From contig JAMXBB010000007.1 of the NCBI GenBank assembly GCA_024138015.1, positions 66,092,133-66,156,132 on the forward strand: DNA of 64,000 nucleotides. The letters are read 5' to 3'. The stretch is from Lumnitzera littorea. Lineage: Eukaryota > Streptophyta > Magnoliopsida > Myrtales > Combretaceae. How positions within the stretch are numbered: position 1 is the stretch's first letter; each line of letters starts with the position of its first letter. Shown in pieces: positions 9,540-22,150 of the stretch. The position numbers and the translations under genes were made by a program. Below the pieces are notes generated by a model. It was not told where the DNA came from. It saw only the letters and a list, made by a program, of their open reading frames with translations, and did no database searches.

Positions 9540-12508
9540 TGTCGAGCCTGATTTTGTGGTTTCTTATTTTAGTTTTGTTTTTTATTTTTCGACTGATGCT
9601 AAACCCTAACCCATTAATATTAACCATCAACTAGATAAAATGGAAATTTCCGATTCCTTTTTCAATTTTAAATTGAAAGTCTTTTGAAGTTGTTATCCAA
9701 CCAAAGTTGGGAAAAGAGATAAATTGTAATCAATTGATGGATTAAGTACAACTTAGCTACCCGTCTTCGATTTTAAATTGATAAGAAAAAACCAGATATT
9801 TTTGAATTCGGGGGCTACTTGTTAAACCTTAATGAGTATTACTATTAATTTCTGAAATTGGACTTATTTTTCAAAATTGTCCTCTTTTAAATATTTTTAG
9901 AAAAATAAAAAAAAACCTAAGTTTTTATAGATTTTACATCGCTCCAAAGGTTCATAGTTTTTTTTGAAAACTTTAATGTGTGGGTTTGTTTTAATTTTGA
10001 AAACCGATCAGCTTTACGTTTTTAATTTATTTATTTTGACTAAAAAAATCAAGAAAAATGGGTAAGTTGAAGTTTTATTTTATGAAAAATTCTCTATAGG
10101 AAAGCTTTAGTTTGAAAAAAATTTATTAATTTTTACTTTTAGAAAACAACTTTTCCTTGGTGAAAAATAAAGACCCAATGATTAAAAAAAAATTTCTCTT
10201 AAACTAAAATATATTTTCCCAAATAATCCTATGGTGAATAGATAAATCAAAAGAAAGAAAAGATAAAACAAAAAAAGAAGTCCAACCTTAGATAATCAGC
10301 ACACGGGTTGGGGAGTTCGGGTAGGAGCTGCTGTTGTCCGTCAATGGAGCGTCGGGTCGTGCAGCTATGAGTTGGCGTATGTCGGACGGTCGTGTGTCGA
10401 GGATGATGTGCGAGTGTGGCTACGCTGCTGTCCAGTTGGTCGCGGATGTTGTTGCGGCTGCGTGCACGAGAGGGAGATAGTCGTTCCTGTTTACGTGAGG
10501 ATGGAGATGAGTGCTTGCTGTTCGGTGACAAAGCCACTAAATGGTGTTGATCCATGGTCACCTGGGGATGTTGATGGGCGCTCGCGACTGGCAGTGGGCG
10601 AAGGTTGTAGATTGATGTAGCATGCTGTAGCCGATTGCAGCAGTGGACGGTGGTGTTCGATGTTTGGCATGGTGCTGCACTGTATTTGGATCGAGCAACG
10701 GTTGGTTTGTGCGTGAAGTGTATGTGTTTGAATCGTTCGTGGTTGAATGGTGATGGAGTGTGGCTGTGTTTAGGTATTGATAAAGGACGGCCGTTGTGCA
10801 CGGTACTGTGTTTGGTGAAAGGATGGGGGTTGTTGCAGTTGTGGGGGTCAATGAGAGAGTATAGGTCGAGTCGGCTTAGAGTGGACAAAGGTGAGGGTCT
10901 TCAGCGGTTAGGCAACTGGAGCTTGGCGTGTTCTGATTTGGGAGAGAGGATGAGGGTATCGAATGGCTGTTGGCTGCTGCGGCATGTACTTAAGCTTCAA
11001 GCGTGAGGGTGATTGCTGCGTGGGGCTTGCGGAGTGTTCGGTGGAGTTGCAGATCATGTTGCAATGGGTGAGTGGGTATTCAGTTTACGTTGATTTTCTG
11101 GTCAGCATGGCAGAAGCGTGTGTATGGGTTATGTGTTTACTGGACATTGGGTCAATAGAAGGGCCTTGGGTCAAGTGTGTGGTCTACTGTGGATACTGTT
11201 GTGATTGTTGTGAGTGGGCTGTCGTTGGTTGATGTCTAGTCGGTGGGTTTGCTAAGGGCTAGCGTGAGGCTTTGTGTAGGAGAAGGAAATCTGTCGGGGG
11301 TGTTTGTGCGTGGATGTGTTGCTGCAATACTGCAGTAATTTCGTGGACTTGTTATTGGATGTGTGTGTATGCTGCACGCCAAGAGGAAGAGAGGTTTGGG
11401 GATTGGGGTTGCGTGTAAGTGTGTAGTCAGGGGTGAATGAGGATGGAGCATGTAGTGGTGACGCGTGGGCTAGACGTGCGTGAACAATGGGAAGGATGTG
11501 CATGCGTTGTGCAGTTGTGTTTGGTCGAAGGTCTGTGAGTTTGTTGTTAGCGTGGGTAAGTGGCTGTCGCTGGAGGAGTGGGTTTGGGGCTCAGGTTGAT
11601 GGCCGTTGGCTTGTGGTTTTGCTGTTGGAAGGATGATGGGCAAGAGGAGAAAGGGACAGTTGTTTGGTTTGAAGATTGGGCGCATTGTTGAGGGTTGTTT
11701 CGGTGTTGGGTTTGCTATTATTGGCTTGTGCAGTGGGTGGTGCTGGTCGTATTATGTTAGACGGGGCGAGGACATGTGGTTGGAGTTATTTTGATGATGG
11801 AGGGGTACGGAAGTGGTTGGGGCTTTGCGAGGATGGGATTGAATTATATGCATGTGTAGTTTTTTTATCTCGCACCATACGATCTCAATTTATAAAACTC
11901 GAAACCGAATATTTTGGATCAAATCAACTCTAAATTGATAAAGGTTCGAATCAGATTTGAATATTACAAATCTTGATTTTATTAGATTTAATTTCATCAT
12001 ATTAGATATGTGTTGTTTAAGCATAATTCTATTAGATCTAAAAGATTTAATGAGATTTATAATTAGATTTAAATCTCCTATGCTTAATCAATTTTCCTCT
12101 CTTTTTGTTAGCTTTTTAGAAAAAAGAATTCATAATGAAGGAATGAATAAAAGGTATGTGTTCTTAACGAGATTTAAACTTAAGATCTCCAAGTTATATG
12201 CCATGTTAAGTCGGTATGTAGAATCGTCGGGTCATTAGCCTATGCTTTTACGTTAAGTACAATTACATGACATTATAAAATAAAGTTACTTGAAATGAGT
12301 TAGACTAAATTCATTGACACTAAAATATTTATTTTCTAAAAATTTATTTTCCTAAAAATATTTTATAATTTTATCTTTTTTTGAGAATTTTCTATTTTTT
12401 TGTGTTTTTTTATCACTTTACAATTTTTTTTTAATTTTTTGAATTAAAACCCTTTAAAAACAAAAACAAAAATTAAAATTATGAGAGAGCAAAAATCAGA
12501 TATCTACG
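9540..12508 (-). mobile_element. T1 5' LTR, about 2.97 kb
   Basis: Read on the minus strand it starts GTAGATATCTGATTTTTGC near 12508, the decayed form of TATAGACACCTAATTTTTGC that opens the solo LTR at 34481, and ends GGCTCGACA at 9540, identical to the 34481 LTR end. A shared block (12120-12240, matching 34900-34980 in reverse) confirms homology. Inside, 10290-11850 is unusually GC-rich and on the sense strand almost free of G (C/A-rich). The first LTR base is uncertain because the TG is mutated and the matching duplication is off-window. Confidence 0.8.
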
Positions 12509-13065
12509 CTCACTTATGTCTTCCACAAATGTACATCATAATCTCACTCATGGATAAAACCATTGTTTATATTTAGAGCACCATATGACTTTTGAAGAAA
12601 CATAGATGGTGCTTCACATCATGTGAGACACAATCCAATTACATTGACAAGGTTGTTCTCTAAATTCAATTCCTTCATTGCAAATAACTATATATAAACA
12701 TCCCTCTTTCGGTTTATAGGTGATGAATTCACCTTCATTAATTTATCCTCTCTGTATAGCAGCATTGTGGATCGAACCTAGGTTAATAGGAAATTACACT
12801 TGTTTTCGCAATCTTTAGGAGGGACAAAAGCATTATAAATATTCAAACACAACTCTAGCCAAGATGATCAAGCCTCACAGTCTTTGGATGATTATGATGA
12901 TTATGCCATAATGTTCTTTTTTTCTAGACCACAAATATGCCATGCATTAACGTCCCTTCCATATTTTTTATGAGACCGATATTACTCTTCATATGATTTT
13001 TGATTTCATATTTATTAGATTTCAATCATTAAAATGATTGTACTTTCAATAGTTCAGATTTAATT
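12509..13065. other. Spacer between T1 and E2, possibly the pre-insertion locus
   Basis: 557 bp with no recognisable element, ORF or RNA gene. It contains a TATATATAAA-like stretch near 12690 and an ATGATTATGATGATTATG micro-repeat near 12890. It is one of very few stretches here not assigned to an LTR element, so it may be old host sequence or a further unrecognised repeat. Confidence 0.5.
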
Positions 13066-13070
13066 ATTGG

Positions 13071-15014
13071 TATAGACACCTCATTTTTACCGTTTTAGTA
13101 TTCTTATTGATTTAGGTGTAAGAAAAAGAAAAAAGGAGAAAAGAAAACAATAGATAAAAACAATAATAAAAAAAATGAAAATTGAAAAAATAAAAATAAA
13201 GTGTTAAATAGTATTGAGTCAAGTCGAGTCGTTTAGGGTTGACTCGGATAATGGTGTATGTTCAATTTAATAAATTTTAAGTCGTTGAAGGATTGAACTT
13301 CATTAAAATATTTTAATTCAGTCTAATATAAAGTAGATTATTTTTATTTAGTTTATATTGGTTAGATTAGGTTTAGGATTTATTAAGTGTATTTTTGGGC
13401 TAAATCTAGTTAGAGTAGGTCGGACCTGAAAGATAGATAGCCCAAATTAAGATAGGATTTCTAAAAACTACATCAAATTTTTAAAAAATTATTATCGTAT
13501 CTTTTGTATCTGAAGTTTGTTAAGATCAAATCTATAAGTAAAAGATACAAAAGTTTCGGTAATGGGTATTATAAACAGGAATTCAGCGGTAGACTTAAAG
13601 ACATTTTTCACAATCCCTACACAAAACATAGCCTTACACACTAGCCTCACGCTCGGACACAACATTCCATACATTAATCACTTGCATGCCAATACATGAA
13701 ACACTCATACACTGATTGCACGTTGACACCATTGATCTCGTACACCACTTGCTGCTTAATAGTGTACATACGTTCACTCCTAGCCACACCTAACACTACT
13801 TATGCACGCTTCACTCTCATTATACACATACGATAAACACACAGCCTTTGATGCATATACGATAAACATACAGCTCCTTGGCACACACACGACCAAACAT
13901 CTACGATACATTACACCCACGACAAACATAGCACACACATGCAATCCAATACACGTCACACGCGATTCACTATGACATGTATGATCAGTTCACACGTGCA
14001 TGATCAATTCCATAGACGATCACGATGATCAATATGAATACGTTGATCATGCATAACTTGAACGGTTTAGGTAATAAAAATTATTATTTAATTTAATTAT
14101 TTATTTAGTTAATTTAATTATTTTTACTAATTTGTTTCCCTTAGTCTGTGTTTTGTTTTTTTTTTTTTAATAATCATCATTTTTTGATAATTTGAGTTAT
14201 TGATAAATTACATTTTTTTAGAAAAAGTCGCATATCTTTTTTTCCTAGATCTGTATCATTAGAAAAGATATATATCTTAGTGTATCTTACTTGTAAGATT
14301 TAGTAAAAATATTTTGATACGTAGTGATTTTTAAAAATAAAAAATCTTAATTAGAGTTTTTAAAAGATTTAGTTAATTAGGATTTTCTTAGATCCGTAAA
14401 ATTATATATTTTTAGTTTTTTTTTAAAATAATAAATGGTTAAATAAACGTAAATTTGACTTAATTTTCAAAATAAAAAAATTTCACCTACTAAATCTTTT
14501 TTAAAAAGAATTACGTTAGTTTGATTTCGACTACCAGGTATGTAGGCATTTTCGAGACAATTGTATAAAAAATAATTTTTTTTCTTTTTCTTGAAAAATT
14601 AGTAATAAAAAATAATAAAAAATTTATTTTAGTTACACTTTTGCTTATCTATACATATCTTAGTATTTTTTAGAAAGTTATAAAAATAAAGCCCATTAAG
14701 TTTATTATATTTTTATATGATAATTTAGTTTTAATAGGTTAGCCTTTGAACCTAGTTTTTCTGGTTATTTTTCTAAAAATTATTTTTTTAAAAATACGTG
14801 GATTCGTGGTCAAATTAAGGTTTTCCCACCCGAAAACCTTAATTTCGAAAACCTTAATTTCATTTTTTATCAGTTGAATTGGTTGGTGATTCCAATTTTT
14901 TTAAAACATTTTTTTTAAGAAAAATGTTTCCTTAATTTTATTTTAAGTAATTAATATTAAGTAGGTTGATCTTAATATGGATTAAATTAAGGGAAACGAA
15001 ATAGGGCTCGATTA
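13071..15014 (+). mobile_element. E2 5' LTR, about 1.94 kb
   Basis: Begins TATAGACACCTCATTTTTACC (TG decayed to TA) and ends near CTCGATTA just before the primer site. The partner 3' LTR is the reverse strand of 43656-45611; they share the TATA region, a C/A-rich segment (about 13610-14040), a cluster of GATC-containing inverted motifs (13985-14050) and the AT-rich 3' part. Related but longer LTRs are at 34481 and 53122. Confidence 0.88.
13567..13575 (+). promoter_or_regulatory. TATA box of E2 5' LTR
   Basis: TATTATAAA precedes the C/A-rich segment. The 3' LTR has the equivalent on the minus strand near 45093-45101, and the Tat solo LTRs have TATAAAA at 35489 and TATAAATA at 53744 in the same relative position. 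Predicted core promoter; transcription start not determined. Confidence 0.6.
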
Positions 15015-15016
15015 AG

Positions 15017-15036
15017 TTGGTAACTCCACTGGGGAC
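15017..15036 (+). promoter_or_regulatory. E2 primer binding site
   Basis: TTGGTAACTCCACTGGGGAC lies immediately after the LTR and corresponds to TTGGCGACTCC... at 9518-9537 in T1, with one C-to-T and one G-to-A change in the core. This is the site where a host tRNA 3' end would prime minus-strand DNA synthesis. Confidence 0.85.
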
Positions 15037-15939
15037 GCTTGATGGGCTAGCCATGTAAAAATAAAAAATTAATTGATGGGTTTTTTTTTGCATTATTTTT
15101 CTTTTATTATACTATAGTTGTACTAACCGATTTTTAATAATGTATGCCTTAAGAAAAACCCAGCCTAATGGGCCTATATTACGGATTTAGGGGGGGTTTT
15201 ATTTTAATAACCATTTGCATACTTAAATGTGGTTGAACCTAGGTCACTTAGGAACTTAAGATAGATTGCTATTATGTAACCCTTAGGTCGCTAGGGTCTT
15301 TACTCCCTCCTGGCAGTAATAGGTGAGCCCACTTATGCTTCGATATAGGTCACTAGGTTTTTCTCCAGAAATCATTAAAGCTACAGAGCTTGAGACTCAT
15401 AGATCGTACCCTCTTGCTTCATTCTTTTTGAAAAAGGGGTAGTTATTTTTAAATTATAAGAAAAGCTTGATCATTCTACGGTTAGTTCGACTTTCTTTTT
15501 CGAAAAAAGGGAAATTAAAAACCAGTAACCCTTATATATAAGTATGCATGAGCTTCATTTTTTTTTAAAATCCTATTTTGGACCTACTTATATGTAAGGG
15601 TACTTTTCGACCGTGGATTTATAATAATTCCTATAATTTATTAATTACTGGCCCTTATTGCATTACATGCGTGTGTAGCATACTGCATTTTTTTTATTTG
15701 ATTTTATTCTTGCTAATGTTTGTTTTTATTTAATCATTGTTATTTTCTGTATTATATACGTTTTGTTTCTACATTATCCCTTAGCGAGTAAAAGGCTGTG
15801 TAATTAAAATTTTTTTTTAAAGAAGCTGCAAAATTATTAATATCGTATATAGCTTTATTGTAAATTTAGTGGTTTCGTTGTAAATAATTACGTTATTTCA
15901 TGTTTTATATAATTTCGATATGGAAAGTTAGGGTAATGT
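15037..15939 (+). other. E2 untranslated leader
   Basis: About 0.9 kb of AT-rich sequence between the primer site and ORF1 with no convincing ORF. It holds a G-run near 15190 and poly-T tracts near 15553 and 15686. This is the place of the packaging and dimerisation signals in LTR elements, but none can be recognised. Confidence 0.6.
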
Positions 15940-17444
15940 CAGTCCCGAGCCCATCCATACGGCCTAATTGGATAAGTATTCTTTCCTCGAGGTTATATTG
16001 AAAGATTAGTTGAATTAGCTTCCGCCCACTAAGTAAGCTCATATTCGTAAGAAGATTGGGCTGGTCATGTCTCTCATGTGGATCCAGCTCTATTGGCCTC
16101 TAATTCAAGCCCTTATCTATTATTGGGATCTAGAATCTGCAGCTTTCAACTTCGGCCTACATATGTTGATGCCCACTTTAGAAGAATACTCGTAGTTACT
16201 TAGTGCTCTGCCTCTCGAAGCTGGCATAACAGTCCTAGATCTCAAAGTCTAGCCCGAGAAAGCCTTTATGACTTTGTTGGGAGTCAAAAAGGCAATCCTA
16301 GCACCATTCTTATCTTTGGAAGGCAACAAGTGTCTCAGTATCTTAAGGTTAGTAGAATGGTTTTCAAGCCCAGACACTTATTAGAAACATCGTCAGATCT
16401 TTTGTAGAGGATATGAATCATGGACTGAGAAGAGGGTAAATGCTTTTATTGTCGCAGTATTCGAGATAGTGCTGTTTCTCACCAAGTATGGTCAAGTCCA
16501 TTATAGGGTAATCGAGCTAATAACCTAATTCTTAGCTAGTAAGTCCTATATATTAGTGTTGTTGGTAGAGCAATTTAAGACACTTACCCACTTGAGGAAG
16601 TAGGGGCATGGGTATTTCACAACTAACCCCACAATACTTACTATATGGTTTCTCAGTCATACACAAGGGTATGGAGGGAATCTTCTCAAAGTGTCCTTAA
16701 TTGAAAAGTTGAATCTGATTAACAACTTTGCTCGTCACCTTAAGGTACCAGAAGAAGCTCAATTTAAAGGATGGGTATCATTCATAAACAAGATGCAGCC
16801 AGTAGATTTTATGTGGATGGCTAAGTGGAGTAACTGTACTCGAGCCATCCTATGGTGCGTTGATTATGCAAGGGTCCTTCTTATTAGCATTACAGGTTAT
16901 ATAGGATATTTCTTAACTTATGTCACTAGACAACTAGGTCCCCTTCAAGAGATAGCATATAGAGATTCCTTGGAAGACGTCATATTGAATTATCAGGATC
17001 CTTGTTTACCTACTGCTACTTTGATTCAACGATTAGTAGAACTCGTGAAGCTGTAGGAGCAGAGGGAAGTCAAGAAGATAGTCAATGTAGAAACTTTGAG
17101 GGGCAAAGTCGGAGAATACTAGGCTACCAAGCAGTCTATCTATGATCAGTTGGAGAAGATTGGAAAGATATGGTATGAAGCTCCAAACATATTCAAACAT
17201 GAGCTAAAGCTAAAATACCTTTCACCTACCAAGCAAGCCTATTAAGACACCATACGAGCTAGAGTTGAAGCCCAGTACCAAGAATGCAAAAGAATCATTG
17301 AAGAATTAAAGATGGAGAGTGGGAGATTGCTGGAAGAGAATTAATTCTTGAGGAGTAAAATTCGAGAAAGAGATGTTATAGTTCGAAAGCTGATGAGAGA
17401 AGTTGATGAAGCCTATCCTAGTTAGATTCGTTGGCTCTTCTAGA
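15940..17444 (+). pseudogene. E2 ORF1 (DUF7745/plant-mobile-domain-like)
   Basis: Translation with a few stops gives a protein of about 450-500 residues. Landmarks are MWIQLYWPLIQALIYYWD, FGLHMLMPTLEEYSQLL, WTEKRVNAFIVAVFEIVLF and, in the open stretch 16691-17056, FKGWVSFINKMQPVDFMW and QEIAYRDSLEDVILNYQ. The C-terminus (17280-17420) is rich in Glu, Lys, Arg and Leu and looks like a coiled coil. These motifs recall the DUF7745/plant mobile domain proteins found as an extra ORF in Tat elements; the function is unknown. Stops fall mostly where Gln or Trp is expected (for example KL-stop-EQRE at 17056). Confidence 0.78.
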
Positions 17445-17713
17445 TATAAGGTTTGATTTTTTTTTTTTTTTAGAAATATTAGTTTGGAGTTTATTTCTTT
17501 TTCTTTTAGTCTATTGTATAGGTTTGATTTTATGATTATTAATAAATTTTTAGCCTCATTAAAAACCTTTATTGGTTGTGCAATTTTTTTGCTCATTTTT
17601 TTATTTCTTCATAGTTTCCTTTTAAATAAAAAAAAATGAACAAATAATAAAAAAGAAAAAAAATTCTAGTTCACAAAAATGTGGAAAACTCAAGTCTTTG
17701 TAGGATTTTGGAG

Positions 17714-19690
17714 ATGGCGCCTAAGTGAGCAGACTTAGCTAGAAGCCTGATATTCACTCATTTCAAAGTAAGAATGTCAACTCAAGGTACTTGAAAGGTT
17801 AGTCAATCTTAGCCCAATCTGAGAGTCGTAGCCTTAGAAGAAAATATGAATAAGATGGCTGAATAAGTCTAGGCTCTCACTTGGGTTGTTGGAATTCTCA
17901 ATGACAGGCTAACATCTTAAGTCAACCCAAATCGAAATGCAGAAGCGACCCCTCATCTTGAATTGGAAGATGCAAAATGGATTCCTAACATTGAGATATG
18001 GAGGAAGGAGATTGAGGAAAAACATCGAGAGATAGAAAGGAAGTTTATGTAGAAGTAGATCGCAAAATGAAAATCTTAGAAATGGTTAATGGGCTTGAGT
18101 AGATGAGAACGATCAATTTGCCAACATACGAAGATGATGATTTCTAGGAAAAGTTTAAGATTCCAAAATTCAAGAAATATGATGGGACTAGTTGCCCAAA
18201 GCTCCATACTAGGTTGTACATTAGAAAGATAGGAAAATACACGAAGTATGATAAGGTGATGGTTCAAACCTTTCAAGATAGTTTGATCAGGCTCGCCTTA
18301 ACTTGGTATGCCTAACTAAATTTGAATGAGATTGACACATGGGATAAGTTAGTTCTAGCTCTATAACCAGTATAAGTTCAATATCGAGGTAGCCCCATCC
18401 ATGTGGGATTTGAATCATCTGCGAAAGAAGGTTAATGAAAGCTTTGAGGAGTATGCTCAGAGATGGAGGGGCATGGTAGCTAGGGTAACTCTATCCTTAA
18501 TAGAAAAGGATTTAACATTTGCCTTTATCAATACCCTTGGGAGCTCATGCTATCAACATCTGGTAGGTCACCCTGCTTCTAACTTTGCATAGATTGTGGT
18601 CTCAAGGTATCGAATTGAGGAAGCTATCACTACTAGAAGACTTCCTAATCTTGAAGCAGTTGAGAAGAAGACTTCTCTCACGAGATTTTCCAATAAGGCT
18701 ACAAAAGCTACTATAAATGTTGTTAATACTAGCAACCTTATTAGACCTGCAACTTAGGTAGCCATGTCAGGAAGATCTAATCCCTCGTCGAATTCGAATC
18801 AGAATAACTGCTCACAAAGGAGACAAATTATTTATATTCCTATTCCTCTAAGCCAAGTTCTTTCACGATTAAGGAAGGAGAATCTCTTGATGTTTGAAAT
18901 ACCGAAGGAAGGACAAAGACCAAAAGACTACAACCCAGAGCTCCATTGTGATTATCATTTAGAGCAAGTGGGGCATTCTATAGACTAGTGTTGGAGACTT
19001 AAATATAAGATCCAGGATCTTGTTGATGCTAAATTGGTTCAGTTAGACTTCATTCAAACTCTTGCTCCTAACGTAGGTAACAATCCTCTACTGGATCATA
19101 GACACTCAATCAATGTGATCATCGTTAAAGTGTTTGAACTAGAAATTGATTTAGATAGTCTCCCCATCACTATTGAAGAGGTAGCTTGGAATCTGAGGTA
19201 GGCTGGACACTTGTAGAATATGAATCTCAAAGATAGAACCTAGAATAGAATGGCAACATATCAATTGCTGAAAGATGGGATAAAGAAGGCTGACATTATG
19301 GCTATGATGGTTCCAAAATCGCGAAAGAGATGTACCTGGAAGGAGCTTAGAGAAAGGTATGAAGTCAGAGATCCGAAGCTCTCTTAAGCCATTAGGAAAG
19401 TTTGAGTTTTTAGTTAATTATGCTGGTTCACCGGTAATATATGCTGATGAACCACTTATAAGACGGGGTCCTAAATTTGAGGAAGAAGATAAACTTATTG
19501 CAGAAGCTAAGAAGATAGCTGAGATGGTTGGAATGATTGGAGGTAAGCCTAAACCTTTGGTTTTTGAGAAGGTTGAAGAATTGAGTAAGCCTAAGGAAAT
19601 TGCTTTTAATGTCCTAATAGCTTCAAAGAATTACAAAGCAACCCCTCTGGATTACCAAACAGTGAATCAGATAACCAGGTCCTCATAACC
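17714..19690 (+). pseudogene. E2 gag, decayed
   Basis: From about 18140 the translation follows the retrotransposon gag fold: KIPKFKKYDGTSCPKLH, LIRLALTWYAQLN, then (18401-18592) LRKKVNESFEEYAQRWRGM, the conserved core of plant gag. The zinc-knuckle-like cluster CDYHLEQVGHSID...C lies at 18947-18991, with a stop just before its last Cys. The open piece at 19359-19688 belongs to the C-terminal part. The start at 17714 is tentative, based only on an ATG downstream of ORF1. Confidence 0.8.
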
Positions 19691-20690
19691 TATGGTCGGT
19701 GGGCTTACTCACTCGGGATGAGTTCATGACCAAAACGAAGAGGCCAAGAGGAAGATTACTATGGAGGAGGCTTCTCGAAAGATCTTTGAAGATACGGATG
19801 AGAAAGATTTGAATGTTACCAAGAAGATAGTGAAAGCTAGCAAGTACAAGATTATGGATCAGTTAGCCAAAGTACTAGCTTAGATCTCCTTAATGGGCTT
19901 ACTATTGTCATTAGATACTTACCGATAAGCCTTAATCAAAATTCTAAAAGATGTCAAAGTACCTAAAGGGATTTCTACTAAAAATCTAGGGTTGGTGGTT
20001 AGTTCAATATTTGTAATGGATTAGATTTCATTCTCACTAGATGAGCGAGGTGAAAAAGGAGACCGGTACATAAAGCCCCTTTTCATAGTTGGCAAGTGTG
20101 CAGGGAAAGTGGTTGCTTAGAGACTGATAGATAACGGGTCTTCACTGAATGTGTGTCCACTGGCAACATTGAATTTGCTTGGAATAGAGTCAACTGAGAT
20201 AAAGCCTAGTTTGATTTTAGTAAGGGCTTTTGATGGATAAAAGAGGGAGATACTTAGAGAAATTAGGCTGCAGGTCGAGATCAGTCTACAGATGTTCACC
20301 ATTCCATTTTAAGTCTTAGATATATTGTGAACTTTCAATCTTCAATTGGAAATGCCATGGATTCACTCAACAGGGGCAAGGCAATTGGTCACTATTCTTG
20401 GGGAGCAAGATTATGTGATTTATAAAGAGATGGCTATTCCGTACATTGGAAGTGAAGAATTAGAGGAACTAGGATTGTAGATTTTTGATGAGGTTAGCAT
20501 GATTGAAGTGTCAAGACAAGGGGGGCATGGGGTCTCTTGGAACAGCTTAAGTAATAGATTGGAACATTCGGGCTTGGATATGAACCCATTGAAGTGGAGA
20601 TTCAAGAAATGAAGGACAAAACTAGAGGGGAGAGAGGAGATCAACTATATCATGCACATATGGATTTTCTAGACATCAGTTAAATATTCC
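19691..20690 (+). pseudogene. E2 aspartic protease with flanking linker
   Basis: The active-site motif LIDNGSS is at about 20124-20141 and is preceded by GDRYIKPLFIVGKCAGK. It is followed by LATLNLLGIES, LVRAFDG and, about 70 residues on, MPWIHSTGARQLVTILGE, a block typical downstream of Tat proteases. Upstream, LAKVLAQISL-like residues (19855-19890, the Gln now a stop) mark the usual pre-protease linker. Several TAG and TAA stops interrupt it. It corresponds to T1 4980-5330. Confidence 0.83.
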
Positions 20691-21261
20691 CAGTACTAGC
20701 ATGTGTTCAAGAACTTGAAGTAGCCAGTTTATCTAAGGTTTTAGCTCAGCAATGTAGCATTAGTCTAAACGAGATGAAATATATTGGCGTCCCAATTTCC
20801 TTATGCAACTAGTTTTCCATTGTCGTTAATAGGTCTCTTTAGAAAAGAAATATTAGATCAATTAGGAGCATTTGATTTTACAATTAGTACAATTAGTTGG
20901 GCCTTTTCTTTCAAACAATTTGAATTCATTCAATAAAATTAATTCCTTTGTTTCTATTAGTTCTTCTTTTTTATTTATTCGTTATCCTTTTTCTTTTTCC
21001 TTTACTCTTTAGATCTGATAAAAACGATAAACATAATGAATATCTTACACATGTAAATGATGAAAGTACCATATCACCTTTAGCCTTGCTAGATCAGACG
21101 TTAGAGATGATATTGAGACTCCAAGCGAAATCCAAGAGAGTTGGCATTGATTTCAATAGGGTAGAGTGATTATTGTTGAACTAATAGTTGTGATTAATTT
21201 GGTGATAGAAGAGAATCTGCGAAACTTAAAAATTGGGGGAAATTTGTCAGATAATTAGAAA
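20691..21261 (+). other. E2 protease-RT linker, mostly unreadable
   Basis: Low-complexity and frame-shifted sequence. The open piece 20948-21169 starts in a T-rich, hydrophobic run that looks like random translation and ends in a stretch rich in charged residues (PLALLDQTLEMILRLQAK). I see no domain. Position parallels 4121-4860 in T1. Confidence 0.5.
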
Positions 21262-22150
21262 TAGGAGTTGTCATGTTTATTATCGAAATACTTAGACATA
21301 TTCGCTTACTCCTATGAAGACATGCCCAGTTTGGATCCATCAATCATAGTTCATAAGTTGTCGATAAAAGAAGATATTAAACTTAAGAGGCAAAAGCTTA
21401 GGCGGTTTAGGCTAAATATACTCCTTGAAATAAAAGAAGAAGTGAAGAAATTAGTGGAAGTTGGGTTCATAGAAGTGTTAGATTAGCTTGAATGGGTAGC
21501 TAATGTAGTGCTGGTACTAAAGAAAAATGGGAAAGTTAGGGTATGTATAGACTTTCGTGATTTAAACTAGGTGACACCATAGGATAACTTCCCTTTACCA
21601 CACATTGACATATTGGTTGACAACACAACTGGAAATCATCTTTTCTCATTTATGGATGGTTTCTCGAGATATAATTAGATCAAGATGGCAAAAGAACATA
21701 AAATCAAAACTACCTTCATTACAATTTAAGGAAGGTTTTGTTATGGCGCGATACCTTTTAGGTTGAAGAATGCTAGGGCAACTTATTAGTGTGCTATGGT
21801 TGCCTTGTTTTATGACATGATGCACCAAGAAATTGAAGTTTATGTAGATGATATGATTGCCAAATCTAAGGAGGATGAGAATCATGTTGATGTTTTGCGT
21901 AAACTATTTAAGCAGTTGAGAAAGTTTCAATTGAAACTAAATCTGGTAAAGTGCACCTTTGGAGTAGCTTTGGGCAAATTGTTGGGTTTTGTAGTTAGTA
22001 TAAAAGGAATTGAAGTAGACTTGGACAAAGTCAAGGCAATCATAAACATACCTGCATCGAAGACTGTAAAGGAAGTTAGGGGATTGTTGGGGAGGTTGAA
22101 TTACATTGCTCAGTTTGCATCATAACTAATCGATAAATGCAAGCCGTTAT
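21262..22150 (+). pseudogene. E2 reverse transcriptase, catalytic motif kept
   Basis: Motifs in order: LDPSIIVHKLSIKED, the fingers with VKKLVEVGFIEVLD, VCIDFRDLN (21541-21570), DNFPLPHIDILVDNTTGN, and YVDDMIAKS at 21841-21855, followed by CTFGVALGKLLGF, the thumb KVKAIINIPASKTVKEVRGLLGRLNYIAQF. The catalytic pair Asp-Asp is intact, but TAG and TAA stops elsewhere make the gene non-functional. It matches T1 3225-4010 closely. Confidence 0.88.

Larger units (their letters stand above)
1..12508 (-). mobile_element. T1: degenerate Tat/Ogre-type Ty3/gypsy retrotransposon, 3' end off the left edge
   Basis: Read on the minus strand the order is LTR, primer site, ORF1, gag, protease, RT, RNase H, second (archaeal-type) RNase H, integrase. 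In plants the extra ORF1 before gag together with the second RNase H marks the Tat lineage (Ogre, Retand and relatives). The coding parts carry many stops and frameshifts, and several catalytic Asp codons read Asn, so the element is dead. A solo LTR interrupts RT at 1887-3219. The 3' untranslated region and 3' LTR must lie left of the window. Confidence 0.9.

Noticed and set aside
10247..10888. Longest open frame in the window, 213 codons on the minus strand
   Set aside because: It lies in the G-poor, C/A-rich segment of the T1 LTR, where stops are rare by composition. The product is low-complexity (His, Ser, Thr, Pro) and not conserved in the matching segment of other Tat LTRs.
12509..13065. 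Possible host gene or RNA gene in the spacer
   Set aside because: No open frame, splice-like coding pattern or tRNA box was recognised; TATA-like strings alone are not evidence.
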